The position numbers and the translations under genes are program-made. This document shows, piece after piece, positions 42,350 through 52,249 of a stretch of DNA of 64,000 nt (its first letter is position 1; every line of letters begins with the position of its first letter). The notes below the pieces were generated by a model, which saw nothing but the letters and a program-made list of their open reading frames with translations, was not told where the DNA came from and did no database searches. Source of the DNA: Mucidula mucida (lineage: Eukaryota > Basidiomycota > Agaricomycetes > Agaricales > Physalacriaceae); contig JADNYV010000018.1 of NCBI GenBank assembly GCA_015501055.1, positions 124,001 through 188,000 on the forward strand, written 5' to 3'.

Positions 42350-43088
42350 ATGAACACATTTGCTGCCCAGATTGCTGCGTGCGCGGCTCAAAGGGACGGC
42401 AATCTTCCGCCCTGGAGCACAGACGGGCACGGTCAGTTGTTTTTGTTTGACCATTCCCATATCTTTACAAATTCTCTGTGTTCCCGTAGCGGAGTCGACT
42501 ACCGTCAACGTCCCGGTTGAAGAGCTCAACAAGGCCGTCTCCCACATCTACGTCCACGCGGCGCGCTCAGCAATGGGGCAGACGTCGGTTGCCCACTTTC
42601 GCCTGTACTTGCAGCTGAAGGGCGTCCTGTAGACTGCTACTCACTGTTCATGCCGTCAGAGCGCTGCTTGAAGGCCTCTACGGGCGATCGGCCCTTGAGT
42701 GAGTTTGTGAGAGCAGTCCTCCGTTATGCTCAACTCCATGGGACTTCGCGCTGACGGAGTCACACATCTCCATATCGGATTCTATCGATATCCGTACTCC
42801 ACCTCGAACTCCAAGCTCTCTGTGTACACACTGGCAGTGCGTCGGGAGTTTACCGTTCTTCAAGCGATCACGGCCTTGCTTCGAAAGAATCGTGACCGCT
42901 ACCGCTTGAATCGATCGTCTAGCAGCGGCTGTCGATACTGGTGCAAAGTTGTTCTGAACGACTTTGTGGAGTACGGTTGGCTGGAAGCTGGAGCTCCAGC
43001 CACGGTGGATTATGTGACCAGCGTAGTCCACACACAGTATCCGAATGTTAGCGTCCCTATGCCTGCCCCGTACGGCCAGTTCTTCTAA
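42350..43088 (+). CDS. DUF7770-like protein, copy 4 (intact, diverged, extra intron)
   Basis: Exons are 42350-42431, 42490-42623 and 42714-43088; two introns with GT-AG ends. The second (90 nt) is absent in other copies and removes an apparent TAG and frame shift, restoring LQLKGQSSVMLNSMG. The protein starts MNTFAAQIAACAAQRDG and ends PAPYGQFF. Conserved blocks are VHAARSAMGQ, HFRLYLQL, FTVLQAITALL and SSGCRYWCKVVLNDFVEYGW. It is the most diverged paralogue in the window. If the extra intron is not spliced, the copy is broken instead. Confidence 0.6.
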
Positions 43089-43453
43089 TTATCTGACTGT
43101 GTGCGCAGTATTTACTTGCATGTAACCGTGACTGGTTGTATTCTTGTAGTTGCGAGGCCATTGTAATATCATAGTCGCGAGGAAGTCTTTAGAACCGCTA
43201 AACATTCGACGTGTACGATTGCGTGGGCTGATAGGCGTGTATGGGTCGTTGCTGTTGGGTAATCGTTGAAAAGGCATGGTAGTCGAAAGAGAGGCGAGAT
43301 TAGATATGTTGTACTCCAGTAGCTTGTCCGGGTGAGAAAGGTCAAGTTACGTAAGAAGCACATCTTAGTTTAGTCCTCTCACCTCCTCTTACCTTAGTTT
43401 CAAATCGCCAGCGATGTCTGGATGAACGTTTGATAGTTCTTCAATCTCCTGTG

Positions 43454-44469
43454 ATGGGGATTTCTCATTCATTGTATGCCTCTCTAAGTTCTACCTGATC
43501 TCTAATACTGACATGTACATTTTGTTAGTGCTCGCCCGCTTCCGTCATCTGTCAACGCGTTGACCGATGAAGAACTCCTAGTTATGATTGACGCAGCACG
43601 AAAAGACTCTTCCACACCACTCGGGATCACTGATAAGCATACAAGCTGGACAGGCCCCACCGCCTGGAGAATCACCCCAGACGCCGTGGTCAAACGGGGA
43701 CCCGCCCACGAAGCATACATCATGACATACGTCGCTTCGCATTCCTCACTCCGCGTTCCGAATGTATGCCGCCTCATACCTGTACTCCCCGAGAAGCCTT
43801 TCGTTTGTCAAAATTCTGGCTCGTTATGGACTATGTGGATGGCGATGTGCTCGAGACTGCCTGCCACGGATGAGCTGGTGGAGACGGCTGTGGACTGTAT
43901 GGAAGCTACGTAGAACCCTTCAAGAACTTCATCGGATCCCCCTTCCCAATCCCGATAAGCCAGGCCCGTTTGACTCCACAGGTGAGGCATTACCTTGCAA
44001 TAGATATTACTTTACAGAGTGCGGTGGGGGACCATTTGAGTCATATGCCGCTATGGCAGACTGGTTTGACCACCTCCGCTATTCCGTGCTCGTCCGCCGC
44101 CACATGCGCACTGGACGGCTGGAGCCGCAGAATTACCCGACATTCGACGCTACCCAGCCGCTTGTCCTCTGTCACGTGGATCTTAAAATGCGCAATATCA
44201 TGGTAGACCGAAAAGGGGAGGTGTGGTTGGTCGATTGGGGCATGGCAGGCGCATTCCCGCCCTGGTTCGAGTACACCAACTTGGTACTGTTTTCAAGGGC
44301 TGCCATACCAGAACGCCGCTTACATAGATCGTGGGTCTTTTTCGCGCGATTCGTGGCTGGAGAGCATCAATGGTTCGAAGAACAGTATCTTCACCGTCTG
44401 GATCCTGCTTTTGGGGATTATTCGCTCCGAAATATGTACCAGGAGGATATTTTGATCAGTTGGGCCTGA
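43454..44469 (+). pseudogene. APH-fold phosphotransferase, copy 6 (two single-base deletions)
   Basis: Exon 1 is 43454-43473 (MGISHSF) and exon 2 begins at 43529. Single-base losses occur near 43788 (CCCCGAG versus CCCGCGAG) and near 43862 (GCCTGCCACGG versus GCCTGGCCACGG). The C lobe is otherwise readable with HVDLKMRN and DWGMAG. The tail differs (DYSLRNMYQEDILISWA), from another frame change near the end. No TGATCGGCGATCA site is seen upstream; the flank is unlike those of other copies. Confidence 0.83.
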
Positions 44470-44789
44470 GCATCGAATATCGACGTCCATGATCGCGGCC
44501 CACATATATCATTTCACGGATCGGTCAATTGACGCGGACTTGCACAGTGCCTCAAGCTGGATTTCTTTGAAGTACTTCTGTCTGACTGGACATTGACGAA
44601 CATCACTGGGGATCACGCAAGGAACAGCGTTTCACCGCCCTTGGCAACATCGAGCACCAGTTTCTGGCCAATCTGAACGGCGAAGGTACGTATCAGCGGA
44701 GACAGCACAGTTTACTCTTCTACAGTAGCAGGGCAAAAGGACATTAATAATACATGGTTGTGTCACCAGTGGTCGCGACATTACAATTT

Positions 44790-45225
44790 ACATTGAAATA
44801 TTCAACCCTTGTGGAAGTACCATTTCGCAAGGACCCAAAAACAACAAGTCTGCCTCGTCATCGTGATTGACAATGGTTCGGTCAACGTTGAATACGGCGA
44901 CCTTGCCTTCACAATTCCTGCAATCGTCGAGGCGGGTTGAACCTAGGCGGGAAAATAGAAATTTAATCAGAGTTCAGGCCAGTGATTTGTTTGCTTACGA
45001 TGGACGATGTCCCGACAACTATAAGTACACAAAATCCGCCCTCTTTGGTGAGAGCCATAATGTATGCAGTGCGGCTTCTCGGCGGCAAACCCGACCACAT
45101 GCACGCGGTCGCGCGAGCTGTCCGCACTGTGAGCACCGCACGGCGCACCACGCGTTCCGTGCCCGCCTCGTCGGAGAGCCTCTGTGCCTGCAAGTCAAAG
45201 ACACTTCCCAGGCTCACCGTCGAAA
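44790..45225 (-). pseudogene. Sirtuin copy S5, short remnant
   Basis: Keeps part of the C-terminal exon region (about 44800-44950) and a degenerate zinc-module and GVVWFG region (about 45000-45220), with several deletions. N-terminal half absent. Ends near a doubled GGTGATACAT at about 45231-45252, which marks the junction to the inverted DUF7770-like copy 5. Confidence 0.65.
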
Positions 45226-45336
45226 AATAAGGTGATACATGGTGATACATTCGAATGCTAGTCCTGACGCATACTTGAGTACATTTACAAACACGACGAT
45301 TACACGTAACACAAGACAAACAACGATATCAGATAT

Positions 45337-45961
45337 TTAGTAGAACTGGCCATGCGGGGCAGGCGTAGGGACGTCAACATCTGGATGCTCCTCTTTGATC
45401 AAGCTGGTGAGCTGGTCCACCGTGGCTGCAGCTTGGCATCTACCCAACCATACCCCTCAAAATCTCGCAAAACCACTTCGCACCAGTGCCGACAGCCGCT
45501 CCCGGACTCAAAGTCCAAGCTGTAGCGGTCGCAATTTCTCTCCAGCAAAGCCGCAATTGCCTCATAAACGGTGAACTCCCGACGTACTGTAATCGTGAGC
45601 ACATCGAGCTTGCTTCTCGAGGTGGAGAATGGATATTTATGATAATCAAATTTGAGTGTTGTGGTTCCATCATCACGATCCTCTCCAGTCGAGTTCAGAG
45701 CAACGGAGGACTTCCCGCCCTCAAACTGCAAGTAAAGGCGAAAGTGGGCAACCACCGTCAGGGCTCCCGTCTTTATGTCCTCCATCGCTGCGCACGCCGC
45801 GTGGACAGTGACACAGTTGACGGTCTGGTCGAGCTGATTAGCCGGAACGCGGACTCTCGTCGTATCCGCTGCGGGAACTAGTGTGAAATAACGACGAGGT
45901 TGGTCAAACGAAAACACCCACAGTGCTCTTTAGTGCTCCAGATAGGAAGGGTGGGGCTCAT
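45337..45961 (-). pseudogene. DUF7770-like protein, copy 5 (frameshift near C-terminus)
   Basis: Minus-strand copy starting MSPTLPIWSTKEH at 45961, with the family intron and then a frame open through SGSGCRHWCEVVLRDFEG. A 1-nt deletion near 45437 (GATGCCAAGCT versus GATGCAGAAGCT) replaces the last roughly 35 residues. Sequence differs from copies 1 and 3 in the middle (ALNSTGEDRDDGTTTLKF), closer to copy 2. Part of an inverted module with phosphotransferase copy 7 and sirtuin S6. Confidence 0.78.
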
Positions 45962-46493
45962 AGCTGGGCTATGCTGAGAGGCAGCAAGAACGCAGACGAA
46001 TGAGGGCTAAGATATACGCGAGATGCGACTGCAATGAGCAACACTGAGGTCTTATAGCCGAAGTAGCTGCAAAAGGGCATATAAATCGTGATCTTTGCTC
46101 AAATGTGGCCGGCATCAGGAAATATGACGAGGGTTTGGCATCCTGAGAACAAGTAATAAGGACGAGGAAGCTGAAGATTGAAAGGAGATGTACTCGTGTC
46201 GCAGCCTAAGCAACAGTGGCGTTTATCGATCACATTGTGCTATTCCAGTCCGAAATAGCATGAGACTGGAAGGGCGTGCGCGATAAGCATGCCGTCAACA
46301 CGTACTAAAGATGGGGAAGCAACTGCGGGGGACATGCGACCTAGTTGGTGCGAAAGACTCCGTAGTGTGGGCGACAAATCGGAAACAAGGGATTGTGTTC
46401 CATTGAGTGCATGTGTAACAACTAGATGTGTTGTTTGCAATGTAAGTGGGTATTTTCCGCCAATGAGTAACATTGACTGAGGACTTTCAGCAT

Positions 46494-47549
46494 TTAACCG
46501 CTAGTCCGTGAGCCATCGTCGTTGTCGATATTGATGCTCAGACCTAACCGATCAAAATACTCTCTGGACGTATCACGGATGATCCATGACCCGTCAAAAG
46601 CAGACTCTAGACGGCAAAGATATTGCTCGTCGTGCCAACGATAGTCTCCAGCGACGACCCGGGCAAAAAACATCCACGATTTCGGCAGGCGGCGTGCTGG
46701 GTGGGCGGCCCTTGAGAACAACACCAAATTGGCGTATTCAAACCAGGGCGGGAATGCGCCTGCCATGCCCCAATCGACCAACCACACCTCTCCTTTTCGG
46801 TCCACCATGATGTTGCGCATGTTGAGATCCATGTGACAAAGGACAAGCGGCTGGGTAGCGTCGAATGTCGGGTAATTCTGCGGCTCCAGCCGTCCAGTGC
46901 GCCTGTGGCGGTGGACGAGCACGGAATAGCGGAGGTGGTCAAACCAGTCTGCCATAGCGGCATATGACTCAAATGGTCCCGCATCGTCTTCCATAAAGTA
47001 GAATCCACTGCAAGGTAACGCCTCACCTGTCGAGTCAAACGGGCCTGGCTTATCGGGATTGGGAAGGGGGATCCGATGCAGTTCTTGAAGGCTTCGACGT
47101 AGCTTCCATACAGTCCACAGCCGTCTCCACCAGCTCATCCGTGGCCAGGCAGTCTCGAGTACGTCACCATCCACATAGTCCATAACGAGCCAGAATTTTG
47201 ACAAACAAAGGCTTCTCGCGGGAGTACAGGTATAAGGCGGCGTACTTTTGGAACGCGGATGGAGGAACGCGAGGCGACATAGGTCATGATGTATGCTTCG
47301 TGGGGGGGGCGAGTTTTACCACAGCGTCTGGGGTGATTCTCCAGGCGGTGGTACCTGACATGAATGTGTGTTCATCGGTGATCCCGAGTGCGGTGGAAGA
47401 GTCTTTTTGTGCTGCGTCAATCATGACTATGAGTTCTTCATCGGTTAACGCGTCGACCGACGACGGAAGCGGTTTGGCCCTTGAATAATACACGTCAGTA
47501 CCGCACAGCGTTACAAGGGAGAGGCGTACGATGAGTGAGAAATCCCCAT
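46494..47549 (-). pseudogene. APH-fold phosphotransferase, copy 7 (two single-base deletions)
   Basis: The 20-nt first exon starts at 47549. Deletions near 47214 (CCTTTGTTTG versus CCTTTCGTTTG) and near 47305 (in the GGGGGGGC run) shift the frame in the N lobe. The C lobe is intact with HMDLNMRN and DWGMAG. The end is extended because the last codons changed (GLSINIDNDDGSRTSG). The palindrome TGATCGCCGATCA lies upstream at 47624-47636. The whole module is inverted relative to copies 1, 3, 4, 5 and 8. Confidence 0.85.
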
Positions 47550-47729
47550 CAGAACTAAGCAAACAAGTGGAAGAGAGACCCGTCCGCTATGCTTGACTGG
47601 TGGTCGGAAGCAAAAGTGAACTGTGATCGCCGATCAGGCAGCCATGTTGAGTGTTTACTCCGGATCGAGGACTTGCTCTAACTTTAAGCTCTTGCCTTCC
47701 ATACTTACACACTAACTTCAAGCCCGCCA

Positions 47730-48701
47730 ATGGACGCAAAGACTCCTCCTTCCGATATGTAGCGGCGTTCAGAAACGCTACCGGTCTCTTCAAGCACATT
47801 CTCGTTCTGTCTAGAGCTAGGTTGTCTGCTGCATCATCAACCCCTCATATGTCCTAGGTATACCAACATTTCGTGACGCCGGCGGCCTATGGCGCAAGCA
47901 CGATGTGCGGGCGCTCGCCACCCCGCAAGCATGGGGCGAGAACCAGTCCCGCGTCTGGCAGTTCTATCACTATCGACGTGAGATGTAAGAGAAAGGCGCT
48001 TGGTGATGTCGTTCATTTTGAACCTCCCTTAGTGCTCTCAAAGCCCACCCCAACGCCGCTCATACAGCCATCGCCCAGCTTGCAATACCAGCCCTCCGAG
48101 AAAAGCTCGCGCCCAATGCTGAATCCACACACATCACACAGAACATCGACGGCCTTTCGACGCGCGCGTACAACGATCTTCTTCCCGAAACCGAGCAGCA
48201 AACTCCATCATCTATCTTCAAGATGCACGGCCGCCTCTTTGATGTCGAATGCACAGCGCACGACTGCAAACACCGCGAATTGATAACGACCTCTCCGATC
48301 TGTACTGGACTCGCAGGCACAGAGGCTCTCGTCGAGGCGGGCACGGAACGCGTGGTGCGCCGCGCGGATCTGCCGCGGTGCTCACAGTGCGGAGAACTCA
48401 CGCGACCGGGTGTGGTCTGGTTTGGCAAAAAGCCGCACCGTATACAGGAGATTATGGCTCTCGCCGAGAGGGCCGATTTCTGTATAGTTGTCGGGACATC
48501 GTCCATCGTAAGTAGATGACCTACCTTCCAGAACTCTGATTAAATTTCTGTTTCCCTCCCTAGTTCAACCCGCCTCGAGGATTGCTGGGATTGTGAAGCA
48601 AAATGGGGGCAAGGTTGCCGGTTTCAATGTTGACCGAACCAATCGGCACACTTTTTGTTCTTGGGTCCTTGCGAGATTTCACTTCCAATATATCAATGTA
48701 A
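47730..48701 (+). pseudogene. Sirtuin copy S6 (SIRT5-like), plus strand
   Basis: Motifs in order: degenerate first exon from MDAKTPPSD with small indels, an intron, [31 protein letters not shown], an intron, [57 protein letters not shown], an intron, VKQNGGKVAGF. The central 90 residues with zinc cysteines and the GTSS nucleotide loop are undamaged. Lesions are a frameshift early in exon 1 and a missing G at the last exon junction (CCTAGTTC versus CCTAGGTTC in S2), with loss of the DEEADF segment. It belongs to the inverted module. Confidence 0.83.
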
Positions 48702-48849
48702 TGTCGGTCGCGTAATAGTTAGTGGGTGATGTGGACATACCAGATGCAGCTGACAACCCAGCTCCAGACAGAACGAGAATGTGCTTGGAGAGACCGAGAG
48801 CGTCTCTGAACGCGGCTGCATCATCGGAAGGAGGATTCTTTGCGTCCAT
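48702..48849 (-). pseudogene. Sirtuin copy S7, first exon only
   Basis: Minus-strand first-exon remnant (start at 48849, [18 protein letters not shown], then [18 protein letters not shown] region near 48755), fused tail to tail with the end of S6 at about 48702. This is the sirtuin relic of the last module, which continues with phosphotransferase copy 8. Confidence 0.75.
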
Positions 48850-48900
48850 TGGCGGGTTTGAAGTTAGTGTATGTATACAAGGCAGTACTAAGCAAGTCCT

Positions 48901-49456
48901 TAGACTGGTTTCATAGGCGGGGGTCTTATCCTCAGTTCAGGGTTCTATTCAAGGTCCGACGTGCTTGCCGCTGTAAGCCGTCTGCACGTGCTCGGTTCGA
49001 CGCGTCCACTTCAGTGCACCAACATCCGTTATCGTTAGCCATGGCGGCAATGCCAAAACCATCTATAGTCTGGTACAAGGGAGTATCTTTGGGTACTTCT
49101 TAGCGGTCTCACTTTGTTCCAGGGGCATTAACATGGGGAGGAGAGTAGCACCGGAAGGAAGGATGGATGGATGGCAGGACAGGAGATCTGGTTCGCAGCC
49201 TGTTGGCCTAAAGCTCTTTCAGAGAAACCGGGTCCATGCAGCCTAATATCTACGCGCAATCAACGCGTGTTACGGCGTGTATGGATGATTACAGTGGAAT
49301 TTGAAGTACGGCTTAGCAACCGGCACCCAGGCGGAGCTTGAAAGAAATGATGAACGGGGGATGGCGATATTGCCCTGTCCGATGAAACCAGGCTCTATAG
49401 TGCGTGTCGAGTTCATGAGACAGTACCGCACCTACTAGAGCCGCCCTCGCCAGGCT
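48901..49456. mobile_element. 556-bp insertion flanked by 10-bp direct repeat
   Basis: AGCAAGTCCT occurs at 48891-48900 and again at 49457-49466, exactly flanking sequence absent from the homologous spacer of module 3 (around 5872-5882). The ends do not form clear inverted repeats, although TGGTTTCAT at the left recurs inverted at 49381-49394. It could be a MULE-type or SINE-like element. No gene inside. Confidence 0.75.
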
Positions 49457-49503
49457 AGCAAGTCCTCGCGCCGGAAACACTCAGTCACATGACTGTGGCC
49501 GCC

Positions 49504-49516
49504 TGATCGGCGATCA
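49504..49516. promoter_or_regulatory. TGATCGGCGATCA palindrome upstream of copy 8
   Basis: Perfect palindrome 63 bp before the start at 49579, preceded by a CAGTCACATGACTGTGG element (49482-49498). Confidence 0.5.
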
Positions 49517-49578
49517 CAATTCACATTTGCTTCCGACCACCATCTGGTCTCTTCCACTTGTTTGCTTAGTACCCTCTG

Positions 49579-50620
49579 ATGGGGATTTCTCACTCTTCGT
49601 ACGCCTCTCCCATCTGTAACGCTGTGCGGCACTGACGTGTATTACTCTAGGGCCAAACCGCTTCCGTCGTCGGTCGACGCGTTAACCGATGAAGAACTCA
49701 TAGTCATGATTGACGCAGCACGAAAAGACTCATCCACCGCACTCGGGATCACCGATGAACACACATTCATGTCAGGTACCACCGCCTGGAGAATCACCCC
49801 AGACGCCGTGGTAAAACGCGCCCCCGCCCACGAAGCATACATCATGTCCTATGTCGCCTCGCATTCTTTCATCCGCGTTCCAAAAGCACGCCGCCTCATT
49901 CCTGTACGCCCAGGAGAAGCCATTCTCTTGTCAAAATTCTGGCTCGTTATGGATTATGTGGATGGTGACGTGCTCGAGACTGCCTGGCCACGGATGAGCT
50001 GGTGGAGACGGTTGTGGACTGTTTGGCGGCTACGTACAAATCTTCAAAAACTTCATCGGATCCCTGTTCCCAAACCCGACGTGCCAGGTCCCTTTGACTC
50101 TACAGGTGAAGCGTTACCTTGCAGTGGCTTCTACTTTACGGAATACGGTGCGGGACCATTTGAGTCCTATGCCGCCATGGCGGACTGGTTTGACCACCTC
50201 CGCTATGCCGTGCTTGTCCGCCGCCACAGGCGCACTGGACGGTTGGAGCCGCAGAATTACCCAACATTCGATGCCACCCAGCCGCTTGTCCTTTGTCACA
50301 TGGATCTCAACATGCGCAATATCATGGTGGACCGAAATGGTGAGGTGTGGCTGGTTGATTGGGGCATGGCAGGCGCATTCCCTCCCTGGCTCGAGTATGC
50401 CAATTTGGTACTCTTCTCAAGGGCCGCCATACCAGCACGGCGCCTGCCGAAATCGTGGATGTTCTTTGCACGGTTCGTCGCTGGAGATTATCGCTGGTAC
50501 GAAGAGCAGTATCTTCACCGCATTAGTTCTGCTTTTGATGGGTCATGGTCCGCCCGTAGAATGCCCAGAGACTATTTTGATCAGTTGGGTCTGAGTATCG
50601 AATATCAACAACAACGATGA
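49579..50620 (+). CDS. APH-fold phosphotransferase, copy 8 (intact, mosaic)
   Basis: Exons are 49579-49598 (MGISHSS) and 49651-50620, 329 residues. All catalytic motifs are present: AVVKRAPAHEAYIM, KFWLVMDYVDGDVLETAW, HMDLNMRN, DWGMAGAFPPWLEYAN. The N-lobe segment RRLIPVRPGEAILLSK follows the subtype of copies 2 and 5, while the C lobe and the tail RRMPRDYFDQLGLSIEY are almost identical to copy 4. This patchwork suggests gene conversion. It belongs to the right-most module, next to the only complete THR4. Confidence 0.88.
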
Positions 50621-51373
50621 CATATGAACCAGCAGTCATATGTACTGCCTTCTGTTCAGACCCATTAGTAAAGCGTGTTACTCGTGAACTGTATGTACTT
50701 TCTTACATTCGAAAAACGACTAGTTGTTAACTCTACATGTACACCCGGTGGAACCGCAAAACCTGGTTTCCGATTCCTTGCGCACACTATTTCGTACTAG
50801 TACCTCCTAGGCCGCATGTGAACCTTAACTTGTGTTGACAGGATGCTTATCGCCAACACACCCTCTCAGGCGCATCTTCTTCAATCTTGGAATGTTTGAC
50901 GCTACGATGGGATCGATAAACACTTCTGTTGTTAAGGCTGGAACACGAGTACATCGCCGTGTAATCGCAGGCTCAGGATGCCAAACCCTCGTCTAACCAG
51001 GCCGCCTACCAACCGCAGTTGCTTCCCGTCTTTAGTACGTGTTGACGGCATGCCTATCGCCCAAGCCCTTCCAGTCGCATCTTATTTCATACTGGAATAG
51101 CACGATGGGATCGATAAACGCAACTGTTGATTAGGCTGCGACACTTTCCTTTTGATTAATTGTAGGCTTCTTACTGGTCCTGATTATTTGTTCTCAGGAT
51201 GCCAAACCCTCGTGATGCCGGCTACATTTGAGCAAACATCAGATTTCTATGCCCTTTGCAGCCACTTCGGCTTTAAGACCCTAGTGCTGCCCGTCGCAAT
51301 CACGCCCCACTTCTGCATCGTAGCCCTCGTTCGTTCTAGGATCGTGTAGCCTACCTTCCAGCATATCCCAGTT
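50621..51373. other. Spacer between copy 8 and DUF7770-like copy 6
   Basis: No gene. Homologous to the spacer after copy 1 and includes the recurrent CGATAAACGCAACTGTTG motif. A short plus frame (51152-51349) has no support. Confidence 0.5.
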
Positions 51374-52035
51374 ATGAGCACCCCTCCTGCTACCCGTACC
51401 GAAAGAGATGCAATCTTCCTTCCGATCTGGAACACTAAACAGCACGGTGGGTGTTTTCGTTTGACCAAGCTTGTCGTTATTTTCATACTAGTTCCCGCAG
51501 CGGAAACTACAAAAGTCAGGATTCCGGCTGATAAGCTCGACAAGACCGTCAACTGTGTCACTGTCCACGCGGCGCGCGCAGCGATGGAGGACATAAAGAC
51601 GGGAGCCGTGACGGTGGTTGCCCACTTTCGCCTTTACTTGCAGTTGGACGGCGGGAAGTCCTCAGTCGTGCTAAACTCCTCTGGAGAGGACTTTGATGAC
51701 GGAAGAACAAAACTCGAACTCATTTATTATAAATATCCATTTCTCAACCTCGCCGAGCAAGCTCAATCTGCTCACGATCACAGTACATCGGGAGTTCACT
51801 GTTTATGAAGCAATTGAGGCTTTGCTTGGGAGACATCGTGACCGCTTACCGCTTGGATTTGGAATCCGGGAGCGGCTGTCGGCATTGGTGCGAAGTGGTC
51901 CTACGCGACTTTGAGGGGTATGGTTGGGTAGATGCAGAAGCTGCAGCCACGGTGGACCATCTCACCAGCTTGATCAAAGAGGAGCATCCAGATGTTGACG
52001 TCCCTACGCCTGCTCCGCGCGGCCAGTTCTACTAA
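51374..52035 (+). pseudogene. DUF7770-like protein, copy 6 (two single-base insertions)
   Basis: Exon 1 starts MSTPPATRTERDAIF, the fullest first exon of the close group, and the 45-nt intron ends TCATACTAG. Extra bases near 51752 (CCATTTCTCAACC versus CCATTCTCAACC) and near 51846 (CGCTTACCGC versus CGCTACCGC) shift the frame twice; the last part reads correctly again to QFY-stop at 52035. Spacing and orientation match the ancestral module: phosphotransferase upstream, THR4 convergent downstream. Confidence 0.8.
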
Positions 52036-52249
52036 ATATCTGATAGTGTTGTCTGTTTTGTGAAACTCTGTGTAACTGTTGCAAATCCATTTCTTGCATT
52101 GTCCCGTCCATTCGTATGGCCAGCAAGTTGTCGATTGTTCAGACGAGGTCACGAGGATCATCGTGGCGCAACTTTAAACAAGTTGTTTTTGTAATTAGAA
52201 GCGACCAAACATTGACATTGAGAATATATTACTTTGTAAAGCCTTATAC

